From Streptosporangium brasiliense (lineage in GTDB: Bacteria > Actinomycetota > Actinomycetes > Streptosporangiales > Streptosporangiaceae), in the NCBI RefSeq assembly GCF_030811595.1, contig NZ_JAUSRB010000002.1:2604001-2668000 (forward strand): a stretch of DNA of 64,000 nucleotides, read 5' to 3'. Shown here one piece after another: positions 8,420-16,549 of this stretch (position 1 is its first letter; each line of letters opens with the position of its first letter). Below the pieces are notes generated by a model. That model was given only the letters and a program-made list of their open reading frames with translations. It did not search any database and had not been told where the DNA came from. Both the position numbers and the translations under genes were made by a program.

Positions 8420-9025
8420 GTGAGCAGCGCTCTTCTGTACCTGGCCATTGTCATTATGTGGTTGTGCGTCCTCGTTCCCATGTGGTTGCGCCGGGACCGA
8501 TCCACTTTCGACGAGCTCGACGGGGGCGCCGAGCCGTACGCCCAGGACGAGCAGCCGGCCGAGGCCGAGGCTCCCGAGACCGGGCCCGACACCGAGCCCG
8601 GCGTCGTGCCCGAGGGCGCGACCGGACCCCGGCCCGCGCGGGCCCCGGGCGAGCGCCGCCGTGCCGAGCGGCGCCGCCGGGCGCTGCGGGTGGCCAAGCG
8701 CAGGCGGCTGACCCTCTGGTGCACGCTGCTGGTCCTCGCCTCGGTGGTGACGGCCGCCGTCCAGGTGATCCCCTGGTGGGCCGTGGCGCCCTCCGTGGTG
8801 CTCCTGGGCTCCTATCTGGCCATCCTGCGGGTCTCGGTCCAGATCGACGCCGAACAGCGCAGGGCAGCCGCCCAGGCCCGTGCGGAACGTGCCAGGCGCG
8901 CCCGCCGGCGGGCCGCTGAGCTGGAGGCCCGGCGGCCGGTGGCGGAGATCATCGATCTGGCCGCGCACCGGGACGAGATCTTCGACCAGTACGCCGAGAC
9001 CCCCCGCCGCGCGGTCGGAGATTGA
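8420..9025 (+). CDS. GlpR/SepX-type septal membrane protein
   Basis: 201 residues from a GTG at 8420, five bases after GGAGG. One transmembrane helix at residues 3-23 (ALLYLAIVIMWLCVLVPMWL) is followed by an acidic Glu/Pro-rich stretch, an Arg-rich segment, two more helices at about 95-140, and an Arg/Glu coiled C-terminus ending in HRDEIFDQYAETPRRAVGD. This architecture and its position after galU-moeA-rimJ match the actinobacterial membrane proteins called SepX in Streptomyces and GlpR in Corynebacterium, which act in cell division and partner a MoeA-like protein. Assignment rests on context and topology. Confidence 0.75.
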   Translation: MSSALLYLAIVIMWLCVLVPMWLRRDRSTFDELDGGAEPYAQDEQPAEAEAPETGPDTEPGVVPEGATGPRPARAPGERRRAERRRRALRVAKRRRLTLWCTLLVLASVVTAAVQVIPWWAVAPSVVLLGSYLAILRVSVQIDAEQRRAAAQARAERARRARRRAAELEARRPVAEIIDLAAHRDEIFDQYAETPRRAVGD

Positions 9026-9083
9026 TCTCCGGCTCCGAATGGCGCGAGCGGCTCCGGAAGTTTGCTAACCTAGTGCACGTCTT

Positions 9084-9157
9084 GGGGATGTAGCGCAGTC
9101 CGGTAGCGCACTTCGTTCGCATCGAAGGGGCCAGGGGTTCGAATCCCCTCATCTCCA
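9084..9157 (+). tRNA. tRNA-Ala (CGC)
   Basis: Full cloverleaf: acceptor 9084-9090 with 9150-9156, D-arm GCGC/GCGC, anticodon stem CTTCG/CGAAG with loop TTCGCAT (anticodon CGC at 9118-9120), T-arm AGGGG TTCGAAT CCCCT, discriminator A at 9157. The third acceptor pair is G-U, the alanine identity element. CCA is not encoded (CCC follows). It reads GCG codons, very frequent in this genome. Confidence 0.97.
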
Positions 9158-9168
9158 CCCAGGCCAGA

Positions 9169-9200
9169 GGCCGCTTCCGAGAGATCGGAAGCGGCCTTCT
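9169..9200 (+). terminator. Terminator after tRNA-Ala
   Basis: Perfect 12-bp stem (GGCCGCTTCCGA / TCGGAAGCGGCC) with a GAGA loop, followed by TTCT. A similar hairpin with the same downstream words (ccttctgcgttg) recurs at 27921. Confidence 0.85.
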
Positions 9201-9363
9201 GCGTTGCTGAGTGACCAACTGGGTGACGATGATGCCCTGCTCCCAGGCGCCCCAGCCCGGCAGCAGGATCATCTTCCCCTGCCCGATTGTTCGATGTTTC
9301 CGAGGCTGGTCGTCGCCTGGGCACAGCGGCTCTGGGGGCAGGCCCTTCCGGCGCCTTTCGGTG

Positions 9364-10587
9364 CTACCGCTTCGGGAATCCGATCACGATCATCTCGGTG
9401 GCGTCCGTCTTGCCCGGGACACGGCCGGCGCTGTCCGGGAAGTTGTTGTCCTGCATGACGGCGATCCTGTTGCCCGGCAGAGGGAGCAGGGCCTCCACGG
9501 ACTGCAGGGGGAACTTGAAGGGGTCGCCGAGACCGTAACCCCCGGCGGGGTCGTCCGAGCCGATGTGGGCAGGGTTGCGCAGGTTCAGCAGGTCGGCGAC
9601 CTCGGTCTTGACGAGGTAGCCGTCCGCGTCGATCTTGCGCCGATCGATCAAGTAGACGCGCTTGAAGGTGGCCTTGGGCCCCTCGTCGTCCTCACGCTCG
9701 ATCAGGATGGCCCGGTTGGCGTCGAGGGACTGCATGTCGGCGATGCGGTAGTCTTCGCCGTCCGTCCGGTACTGCCAGGAACGATCGGTGTATTGGTTCT
9801 TCTGGGTGTCGAACTCGTAGATGTAGCGCCGGAACGGGTTGGCGTCGTCGGTCAGCCGGCCTTCCACCGAGGGGTACAGGAAGCGTCCGTCGGGGGAGGA
9901 AGCGAGGGCTTCGAAGCCGCGGCTGCCCTGCACCGTCGTGGGCTCGCCGTCCGCCGACGTCGGGCTGTTCGGGGATTTGAGCGAGGGATGGGCGATCGGG
10001 GCCTGCAGCAGCTTGCCGGTGCTGTCGAAGTGCAGGAGGAACGGCCCGAACTCGTCGCCGACCCACATCGACCCGTCGGGGGTCCGGGTCACCGCCTCCA
10101 CGTCGAAGTCGCCACCGGTGAGCAGCCGGTCCGCGGTGCCGTCGTTGACGATCTTGAAGGGGATCTTGTGATCCGGGTCGCGGAGTGAGAGGAACTGGCC
10201 CACGTCGATGGTCCCGGCTCCGCCGCGGGCCGTTTCCCAGTGTGGCGTGAAGTGGTAAAGCCGGAGCAGGAAGTCCACCGAGTTGCCCTTGGTCCCGAAA
10301 CCGTTGTCGGGCATGGCCCAGAACGCGCCCTTGCCGTCGGGGAGCATGGACGAGATCCCGAGCACCAGCTGGCTGGGGTAGGGAGGCGTCATGCCGTTGT
10401 TGGGGTCGCTGAAGGCGCCGGTGGGCGGGCCGGGGGCCGGCGTGTAGGCGGGCAGCGTGGCGCGGGCGAGCAGGGTCGCGCGAGCGGGGTCGCCGGTGGG
10501 CGGGGCCGCCTTGCCGGCCGCGAAGGCGGGGGTACCGACCAGCATGAGTGCCGCGGTGGCCAAAAGAACGAGAGGGCGACGTCGCAC
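9364..10587 (-). CDS. Secreted phytase-like esterase-domain protein
   Basis: 407 residues from a GTG at 10587, five bases after AGGAG. It has a signal peptide (RRR, then LVLLATAALMLVGT, cleavage near AFA-AG). The mature part is one 'esterase-like activity of phytase' domain: AFWAMPDNGFGTKGNS, GGDFDVEAVTRTPDGSMWVGDEFGPFLLHFD, GFEALASSPDGRFLYPSVEG, and the closing LPLPGNRIAVMQDNNFPDS form a beta-propeller pattern. Such proteins are secreted and widespread in actinomycetes, with poorly known substrates. It is the first gene downstream of the tRNA, facing back toward it. Confidence 0.85.
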   Translation of the reverse strand: MRRRPLVLLATAALMLVGTPAFAAGKAAPPTGDPARATLLARATLPAYTPAPGPPTGAFSDPNNGMTPPYPSQLVLGISSMLPDGKGAFWAMPDNGFGTKGNSVDFLLRLYHFTPHWETARGGAGTIDVGQFLSLRDPDHKIPFKIVNDGTADRLLTGGDFDVEAVTRTPDGSMWVGDEFGPFLLHFDSTGKLLQAPIAHPSLKSPNSPTSADGEPTTVQGSRGFEALASSPDGRFLYPSVEGRLTDDANPFRRYIYEFDTQKNQYTDRSWQYRTDGEDYRIADMQSLDANRAILIEREDDEGPKATFKRVYLIDRRKIDADGYLVKTEVADLLNLRNPAHIGSDDPAGGYGLGDPFKFPLQSVEALLPLPGNRIAVMQDNNFPDSAGRVPGKTDATEMIVIGFPKR

Positions 10588-10634
10588 GTTTTCTCCTGAG
10601 GGGCGGAGCGGTGATGGGGCATTGGCGAGTCGGA

Positions 10635-10819
10635 TCAAATCGGTCGACCATTAATTGCTGTTACGGACTTGATGGCGGCAGGCTGTAGCGATGGCGAAAT
10701 GCCGATGACATCCGCTGGTCGCGCCGTCCGCCTCCGTCCCCGCGGGAGCCTGACCACCCACCCGTCCGGGACCGTCGCCGTCCACGTGGTCTCGTCGAGG
10801 AGCGGGTCTTCGCGTGCCG
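10635..10819 (-). pseudogene. Unidentified gene fragment
   Basis: A reverse-strand frame reads LLDETTWTATVPDGWVVRL and continues with mixed composition to a stop at 10635. It looks like the end of a real protein, but it has no start of its own and abuts the transposase remnant. I do not recognise the family; probably debris of the same degraded stretch. Confidence 0.35.
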
Positions 10820-10909
10820 TCAGCCCAGCTCCTGCGGCAGGTGTTCCCAGGCGGTGCCGGTGTGCGGGATGAGCAAGATGTCCTGCAACGCCAATGGCCA
10901 TCCGCCGCA
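10820..10909 (-). pseudogene. IS5-family transposase remnant
   Basis: One reverse frame reads WPLALQDILLIPHTGTAWEH then LPQELG and a stop. This matches the start of IS5-group transposases (ALQGILFVLHTGIPWEHLPQELG type). Only about 28 codons survive: no catalytic DDE part and no terminal repeats were found. It marks an old insertion in the region after the tRNA. Confidence 0.65.
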
Positions 10910-10948
10910 CCCGCCGGCACAGGCTGCGCCTGCTCAGGCGGGGCCGGT

Positions 10949-11202
10949 TCAGCAACCGCCACGGCCGTGGAATCGTCCATGGTCCCGGGCGAGCCGGCAG
11001 GGCCGTACGGCCTCCGCCGGCGACCGGAACTGCGGCTTGAACAGGGCGGAGCCGACGATGTCCGCCGTGAAGTCCTCGTGGCTGAGGAGTTTGCGGTGGG
11101 CCCTGAACTGCCACTCGTGGCCCTGCCGACCAAGATCGAACTCCGTGTAACGGGTGCAGTCTCCGGAGTGGCAACTGATCGCGCAGATCTTTCCGGAGGT
11201 CA
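10949..11202 (-). pseudogene. Unknown Cys-containing fragment
   Basis: A reverse frame reads TSGKICAISCHSGDCTRYTE and goes on through a stretch with balanced, non-GC-biased residues (HEWQFRAHRKLLSHEDFTAD) before losing coherence near 10990. It has protein-like composition but no ATG/GTG with a ribosome site; a TTG at 11202 is possible. Family not recognised. It may be a truncated gene cut by the adjacent IS remnant. Confidence 0.35.
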
Positions 11203-11271
11203 AGTAGCGGCTTCCGGAACGGCTTCGGTCCCAGTCCGAGGCGGGTGGTTCACCACCGGTCGGCAGATGAG

Positions 11272-12444
11272 TCAGCGGTGCCTGTACGTCAACCACCGCA
11301 GGGCGGTCTCGGCCGGTCCCCTCCGCCCGCCGGAGGCCGACAGTGCGGCGATTACCACGGTGGCCAGCCAGGTCACCACGGCGATGCCGGACGCCGCGGC
11401 ATCGCCGACACGCGCGCCGAGCCCTCCCATGTACGGTGCGAACACCGCTACGAAGATCACCGACTGGAGGAGATAGCAGGTCAGTGACCACTGACCGCAT
11501 GCGGCGAGAGCCCTGACGACCGGGCCGGGACGCCCACGTCGCATCCGGCCGGCGGCGAGTCCGATGATCGCCGCGTACGCGAGCCCGCCGGCGATGCCCG
11601 TCACGCTGTGCAGGGCGTACGCGGCCACGGCCGGCATGTCCGCCGGCGTCCAGATCCGGGTGTCGATCAGCATCAACGGCACCCCTCCGGCGACGGCCAG
11701 CCCTGCGCCCATGACCGCGACTCGGGAGAGCAGGCCCCGGTGCGGCACCGGGTCCTCCAGCACGCGGCGCCGGGCCGCCCAGATCCCGAACAGGAAGGCC
11801 GGCACCACGCTGGCGGCGAAGTAGGTGGGCGTCATCCAGACCCACCCGATCAGCCGCATCACCGTCGCCTCGATCGGGTCCGCCATGGCGGCGGGCGTGT
11901 CGCCCTTGGGTGCGGAGACGGTGAGCAGCCCGAATGCGAACAGCACCACGACGTGCAGCACGAGCCCGACGACGGCGGCCCGCAGCACGGCCCTGTCCTC
12001 GCGCCGTATGAACCCGACGAGCACGAGTCCGACCAGTCCGTACGCTCCGAGGATGTCACCGAAGAACAGCAGCAACGCGTGGCAGAACCCGAACGCCAGC
12101 AGCCAGAGGTTCCGGCGGCGCAGCACCTTGCGCACCTGAGCCCAGTTCCTGCCTGCGGCGAGCTGCCGGTTGGCGAGCTGCACCAGACCGTAGCCGAACA
12201 GGGCGGCGAACATCGGTAGCGCGCGCCCGTCCACCAGGAGGATCTGCACACCGGCGACCAGGCGGTCGAGGGCGCCCCCGTCGAGGGTGTAACCGCGGAA
12301 GCCCACCTCGTGACCTGGCAGGTACAGGTGCGCGTGCGCCAACGCGATGAGCAGCAGCATCAGCCCGCGCGCGAGATCGGGCGCGAGCGCGCGCCGGGCG
12401 ATGGGAGCGGCCACGTCCCTGGGGGTCGGTGGGGCAATGGACAT
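11272..12444 (-). CDS. DUF418 membrane protein
   Basis: 390 residues from an ATG at 12444 after AGAGGGG. About ten hydrophobic helices run across the protein. RALAPDLARGLMLLLIALAH at the start and the C-terminal WLTYRHR, with GQWSLTCYLLQSVIF near 330, are typical of the DUF418 (YeiB-like) family, related to membrane acyltransferases. The substrate is unknown. It is divergent from a TetR gene with two palindromic operators between them, so it is almost certainly the target of that repressor. Confidence 0.88.
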   Translation of the reverse strand: MSIAPPTPRDVAAPIARRALAPDLARGLMLLLIALAHAHLYLPGHEVGFRGYTLDGGALDRLVAGVQILLVDGRALPMFAALFGYGLVQLANRQLAAGRNWAQVRKVLRRRNLWLLAFGFCHALLLFFGDILGAYGLVGLVLVGFIRREDRAVLRAAVVGLVLHVVVLFAFGLLTVSAPKGDTPAAMADPIEATVMRLIGWVWMTPTYFAASVVPAFLFGIWAARRRVLEDPVPHRGLLSRVAVMGAGLAVAGGVPLMLIDTRIWTPADMPAVAAYALHSVTGIAGGLAYAAIIGLAAGRMRRGRPGPVVRALAACGQWSLTCYLLQSVIFVAVFAPYMGGLGARVGDAAASGIAVVTWLATVVIAALSASGGRRGPAETALRWLTYRHR

Positions 12445-12463
12445 GGTTGTCCCCTCTGGATTA

Positions 12464-12510
12464 GATACATAAATGTAGCTTATGCTCAAGGTAAGCTACA
12501 TCTGTGTAGC
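12464..12510. promoter_or_regulatory. Paired TetR operators (16 bp each)
   Basis: Two 16-bp palindromes of the form GNTACATNNRTGTAGC lie at 12464-12479 (GATACATAAATGTAGC) and 12495-12510 (GCTACATCTGTGTAGC), 31 bp apart centre to centre. A further perfect 10-bp inverted repeat (ATGTAGCTTA/TAAGCTACAT, 12473-12482 and 12492-12501) links them. They sit between divergent DUF418 and tetR starts in an AT-rich island, so binding would shut both promoters. Confidence 0.85.
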
Positions 12511-12526
12511 TGGGCAAGGGGTGGTG

Positions 12527-13135
12527 ATGGGCGACCACGGCGTCAGGCCGCGCCGACGCGGCGAAGAACTGATCAAGGCCATCCACGATGCCGTCCTGGA
12601 AGAGGCGGTGGAGGTCGGCGTGGGACGGCTGACCATGGAGGGCATCGGCCGACGCGCGGCCACACCCCGCACCACGCTGTACCGCCGCTGGTCAGATCCG
12701 GTAGAGGTGCTCCTGGACGCGCTCTACCACCAGCACCCGGTCGAGGAGCCGTCCCCCGGGGCCGACGATCTGCGCGGTGACCTCATCCATGCCCTGCGCC
12801 TCATGGTCGAGTGGGCTCTCAGCCCGGCAGGCCGCGCGGTCGCCTCCATCCTCACCGACCCGAAGAGCGCCGCGCTGATGTCCAAGGCGCTCTTCGAACG
12901 AGTCTTCGCCAACCGGGGGGGCACGTTCACCCGCACCGTGCTGCAGCACTATGCCGACCGGGACCGCTTCCCGGCCGAGCTGCTCACCCCGGTCGTGGCC
13001 GACATCGGTGAGGCCCTCGTCACCAAGCGCCTGATCGACACCGGGGCACCGCCCACCGACGAGGACCTCGCGGCGATCGTCGATCAGGCGATTCTGCCCG
13101 CGATCGGGTTCGACCCGCGAGCATCGCGAGCGTGA
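12527..13135 (+). CDS. TetR-family repressor
   Basis: 202 residues from an ATG at 12527, five bases after AAGGGG. The N-terminal helix-turn-helix reads TMEGIGRRAATPRTTLYRRW (about residues 35-54). The C-terminal part resembles the TetR_C domain of actinomycete repressors with RGDLIHALRLMVEWALSP. It faces the DUF418 gene and the two palindromic operators, so local, self-regulating control is likely. The ligand is unknown. Confidence 0.9.
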   Translation: MGDHGVRPRRRGEELIKAIHDAVLEEAVEVGVGRLTMEGIGRRAATPRTTLYRRWSDPVEVLLDALYHQHPVEEPSPGADDLRGDLIHALRLMVEWALSPAGRAVASILTDPKSAALMSKALFERVFANRGGTFTRTVLQHYADRDRFPAELLTPVVADIGEALVTKRLIDTGAPPTDEDLAAIVDQAILPAIGFDPRASRA

Positions 13136-13352
13136 GCTCAGGGAACGGCGCTCTCCTGCAGCCGGGCCGGAAACCCGGCACTGGTGCGCATGCCGTGACC
13201 GCCGGCCACGGAGACGAACGATCGCCCCACATGACCGGCAGCGTCGTCGGCGGAGAAGCCGGCTGGTTGGGCGGAGTCAGTGGAAAGTCAGCAGATCTCC
13301 CCGGAGGGGGTGAGACGCCGCATCGTGACGAGGAGACCGGCCGGTGACCAGG

Positions 13353-13946
13353 TCAGGCGTCAGGGTTGTCGAGGATGACGACGGGGGCGTTCTCCACATC
13401 CAGCCACTCACTCTCCAGGCCCATGCCGGTGGCCGCTTCCATGAAGGCGAACGCCGCACTCTGCTTGCCGCGGTAGTCCTGCGGGTCGAGGCCGTCGAGC
13501 ATGATGCGCAAGTCTGCCAGGATGCTCCGATCGCCTTCCTCGACGATGTGCTCGGTGAAGACGAAGTCGCCCATCCGCGCCCTGATCCTGCCGTCGGCCG
13601 CGTAGAGGACGGTGTATCCCCCCTTGAAGTGCCAGGTCGTCATCCACACCCGTGACTCCTTGCTGAGCTCGACGAGGGTGTGGCCGGACGGGGCCATGCC
13701 GTAGGTGAATTCGAGGAAACCCCAGGTTCCTGCGCCTTCGAAGACGAAGAACACGGGCTGGAGCTCATCTAGGGCCTCCTCCGTGGGGTACTCCATGACG
13801 CGATGCTCGGGGTCGCGACCCCCGTTCAGCCGCCGGAGGAGATCGTCCACCGTGATCTCTTCGTTGAGGGGCTGCACGATGATCCAGCAGAGCCCGTTCT
13901 CCAGCCACTCCTGCCACTCGAAGAGGCCGCGGTAGTGATCGATCAC
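13353..13946 (-). CDS. DUF6461-like protein
   Basis: Soluble protein of about 197 residues if the GTG at 13946 is used; the frame stays open to a TTG at 14141 and no start has a good ribosome site. The pattern CWIIVQPLNEEITVDDLLRR, then GTWGFLEFTYGMAPSGHTLV, TTWHFKGGYTVLYAADGRI and DLRIMLDGLD follows the actinobacterial DUF6461 layout (a C-x-V-x-G-L segment, a Trp-rich core and a tail). Function unknown. It sits in a run of unrelated small genes. Confidence 0.6.
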   Translation of the reverse strand: MIDHYRGLFEWQEWLENGLCWIIVQPLNEEITVDDLLRRLNGGRDPEHRVMEYPTEEALDELQPVFFVFEGAGTWGFLEFTYGMAPSGHTLVELSKESRVWMTTWHFKGGYTVLYAADGRIRARMGDFVFTEHIVEEGDRSILADLRIMLDGLDPQDYRGKQSAAFAFMEAATGMGLESEWLDVENAPVVILDNPDA

Positions 13947-14216
13947 ATGATCATTGTGGCGGAGGTCGAGCAGCCTGACGAAGGCCCGACTCCAGACGGG
14001 TGGAATCGGGCCTCCTGTCTGATCAGGAACTATGCGGCCGGTTCTCCGTCTGAGGCGGGCCGTACGGCCTCCACGGGGTTCTCGCGGGCTGGAGTCAGCG
14101 AAAAGTCGAACACTGCACGGCGTCCTCGCCCCGGAGTCCAATCCCTTTGAGGTGTGCGCTTGAGGTGTGCACTCTTCTCCCGTGCCGGTGTGGGCGTGAT
14201 CGGTAAAGTGGTCGCC

Positions 14217-14609
14217 ATGGGTGTTCTCGTCGACTACTTCACGGTGGACTCCGAGCAGGCCGCCCGATCGGCCCTGTCCGGAGGGCCGGGGGCCGTGAAC
14301 CTGCCGTATGTCGACTGCAAGGGATGGCTCGACGAGCCCGACACGCTGGCCGCGGAGCTCAGCGGACGTGACCTCAGCGAGTTCGGGGACAGCCAGGCCG
14401 TTGCGGACGACGGCGAATCGGCGAGCGTGGATCGGATGGCACCCGAGACCGTCGCCGCGCTCGCCACCGTGGACGACGCGCGGCTGCGCGAGTACGCCGA
14501 GGAGGAACTACTCGACGAGTTCGAGCTCGGACGCGTCATGGCCCTGCGAGACCTGGCCCGCGAGGCGGTACGGCTCAACCAGGGGATGTATCGCTGGGCA
14601 TGCGCCTGA
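14217..14609 (+). CDS. Conserved hypothetical protein, possibly shortened
   Basis: 130 residues from the ATG at 14217 (MGVLVDYFTVDSEQAARSAL). The opening resembles a common actinomycete family that starts MGVLYDYF and is usually longer. Acidic; AALATVDDARLREYAEEELL and LARE..RLNQGMYRW follow. No catalytic motif. It overlaps the end of the convergent pentapeptide gene by 35 bp. Function unknown; it may have lost its normal C-terminus. Confidence 0.6.
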   Translation: MGVLVDYFTVDSEQAARSALSGGPGAVNLPYVDCKGWLDEPDTLAAELSGRDLSEFGDSQAVADDGESASVDRMAPETVAALATVDDARLREYAEEELLDEFELGRVMALRDLAREAVRLNQGMYRWACA

Positions 14610-15438
14610 ACGCCTCGAACAACTCCTCGCGGAGCGCGGGCGGAAGCTTCCGGCCCATGTCCAAAGGGCTCACCAGCGCTTGATCGTCGTTCTGCTCCAG
14701 GGCCCTGTCCGCGAGGAACTCCAGGCTGAAGCCGGCCTGCTCCCGGTGACGTGCGTCCGGCCAGTTCCCCACCAGGGGCAGCACCGCCTCCACCCGTTCA
14801 CTGATCCGGTCGAGGAGCGCGTAGCCGGGCAGGCCGGGCAGGCGCTGGGCCTGGAGGTCGATGTGGTGGAAGGCGACGTAGTCGAGCTCCGCGCCGGTGA
14901 AGTCGTTGCCGGTGAAGTCATTGCGGTCCCTGCCCAGCGCGGCCTGGTGGTCGGCCGGACGGCCCCAGAAGTTGATGTTCCGCACGCGGCCGCGGAAGAC
15001 GCAGTCGACGAACTCGGCTTCGGACGTGAATGTCTGGTCCCTCAGGCGAGAGCGGTCGAACACGCACCTTTCAAACCGGACGTTGCCGAAGAAGGTGAAG
15101 GGCGCGAAGCGGGTGCGCCGGAACACGCAATCGCGGAAGACCGACTGCGGCCAGTCGGCCCCGTCCCAGCGCCCTCGCATGCCGGTGATGCCCATGGACA
15201 GTTGTTCGAAGACGGCGCCGGAGAAGTCGCAGCTTTGGAATACGCCACCGTGGACGTTGACGTCGGCGAACCGCGTTCCGGAGAAGTCCACGTTCACCAG
15301 CCGTGCCCGGTCGAAGGTCACGCTGGATACTCCGGCGGGCAGGTCGAACCGCTGGTGGCGGAGCTCTCCGCGAGCGATCCACACAGGTGACCACTCTTCC
15401 GGGCTCGCCTGGAGGCTGAACCGCTCGAACGCGCTCAC
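14575..15438 (-). CDS. Pentapeptide-repeat protein
   Basis: 287 residues. From about residue 35 to 185 it shows the A(D/N)LXX period: FDRARLVNVDFSGTRFADVN, CDFSGAVFEQL, FRDCVFRRTRF, FERCVFDRSRLRDQTF, FTGNDFTGAEL. It should fold as a right-handed quadrilateral beta-helix. The C-terminal 90 residues are helical, without repeats. Some relatives mimic DNA and guard gyrase, but nothing here proves that. Its 3' end overlaps the convergent hypothetical gene. Confidence 0.8.
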   Translation of the reverse strand: MSAFERFSLQASPEEWSPVWIARGELRHQRFDLPAGVSSVTFDRARLVNVDFSGTRFADVNVHGGVFQSCDFSGAVFEQLSMGITGMRGRWDGADWPQSVFRDCVFRRTRFAPFTFFGNVRFERCVFDRSRLRDQTFTSEAEFVDCVFRGRVRNINFWGRPADHQAALGRDRNDFTGNDFTGAELDYVAFHHIDLQAQRLPGLPGYALLDRISERVEAVLPLVGNWPDARHREQAGFSLEFLADRALEQNDDQALVSPLDMGRKLPPALREELFEAFRRMPSDTSPG

Positions 15439-15685
15439 GCCGGCCGCCTGCTGCGGCTGGGACCAGGAGACGTTTCCGCAGAGCGCCTCACCGCAGCGAG
15501 AGGACCGGCTGCGGCGACCCCCTGTGAGAGTACGAGATCATGCATGCGCGGAGTCTCGCAGTCTGATCCGACAAACAGCCGGCCGAGTGACCAGGCCGGT
15601 CCGGGGAGCCCTTTCCCGGCCTCACCGGTCATGGTATGTGCAGGGACGGACGTCGTGGGGCACTTGTCGGGCACGGCTCGCCCGC

Positions 15686-16060
15686 TCATCCCTCCAGGGC
15701 GCGCAGCCGCTCGGCGATGTCGGCTGTGTCCTTCAGCTCTCCGGTGGTCACCGAGATCACCAGAGCTTCGGCTGCGTCGGCATCGGTGCCGCTCAGCGTC
15801 TCGCCGTTCAGGTCGAGGAAGACGACGGCGGAGGTCCAGGCGAGCCTCTTGTTCCCGTCGACGAGCGGATCCCCGATGAGCAGGCTCTGCAACAACGCGG
15901 CGGCCTTGGTCCACAGGTCGAGGTAGGCGTCCTCGCCGAAGACGGTGGTCTGCGGCCGCAGCACGGCCGCGTGGAGCTGGCCGCCGTCACGTAGACCGAC
16001 CGTGGGCAGGATCTCTTCGGCGATGGCGAGGACGTCGGCCTTGGTGAGGTAGAGCGTCAT
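15686..16060 (-). CDS. doc: Doc-family (Fic-fold) toxin, altered motif
   Basis: 124 residues, the usual Doc length. AVLRPQTTVFGEDAYLDLWTKAAALLQSLL precedes the Fic motif region, which here reads DPLVDGNKRLAW. Active Doc/Fic proteins have His at the first position (HxFxDGNKR or NHALVDGNKR); here it is Asp64. Doc normally phosphorylates EF-Tu, and the His is catalytic, so this copy may be inactive or changed. It overlaps the antitoxin stop by ATGA, so the two are translated together. Confidence 0.8.
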   Translation of the reverse strand: MTLYLTKADVLAIAEEILPTVGLRDGGQLHAAVLRPQTTVFGEDAYLDLWTKAAALLQSLLIGDPLVDGNKRLAWTSAVVFLDLNGETLSGTDADAAEALVISVTTGELKDTADIAERLRALEG

Positions 16061-16257
16061 TGGGACAGGCGGTGGAGCAACTCGGCATCGCGCTGGGCGA
16101 CCTTACGGGCGATGGCCCGCACCGCGCTGGTCTGCTTGCGCGTCAGATACTCCTCGATGGCGATCACGATCTCCGAGTTCAGGCTGTTGCCGTCCTCATC
16201 TGCCGCGGCACGTAGCCGACGGTGAGTCTCATCGGGAAGCCGAAGTCGCAGATCCAT
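16057..16257 (-). CDS. Ribbon-helix-helix antitoxin
   Basis: 66 residues starting MDLRLRLPDETHRRLRAAAD: an Arc-type beta strand (LRLRLP) followed by two helices (HRRLRAAADEDG..., LNSEIVIAIEEYL). This is the standard RHH DNA-binding and antitoxin layout, with a C-terminal tail that would bind the toxin. It overlaps the doc gene by 4 bp. A GGTACC pair just upstream is the probable operator. Confidence 0.85.
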   Translation of the reverse strand: MDLRLRLPDETHRRLRAAADEDGNSLNSEIVIAIEEYLTRKQTSAVRAIARKVAQRDAELLHRLSQ

Positions 16258-16266
16258 GAACTGAAT

Positions 16267-16285
16267 GGTACCTCAATGCGGTACC
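16267..16285. promoter_or_regulatory. Operator of the toxin-antitoxin pair
   Basis: Two GGTACC hexamers (16267-16272 and 16280-16285) spaced by 7 bp sit 10-28 bp upstream of the antitoxin start. RHH proteins often bind paired short palindromes at such spacing; autoregulation inferred. Confidence 0.55.
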
Positions 16286-16549
16286 GAGCAACGGAATTGT
16301 TCCGGCCGCCGGGCTGAGCCGGCCGTTGAATCTGACGATCCTAGGTCGAATCTTCTCTACGTCATCATGCCGCCGCCCGGTGGGTGGCGGGCGGTCGGGC
16401 CGGAACCGGGCGGGCGTGCGGCCTCTCCGGGCCGGTCCCGCCCGGCCGGCTGCGGGGACTGAACGCCTGCGGGGCGGCCGCGTCAGAATGCGCCTCCGCC
16501 TACGCGGGCTGGATACGGAAGACGATCAGCGGCTTCCGGGCACGACGGG

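Noticed and set aside
8949-9272. Reverse frame reading MRGFEPLAPS through the tRNA
   Set aside because: This peptide is the well-known artefact of translating a tRNA gene. Its upstream words are used only as weak support for an att-like flank.
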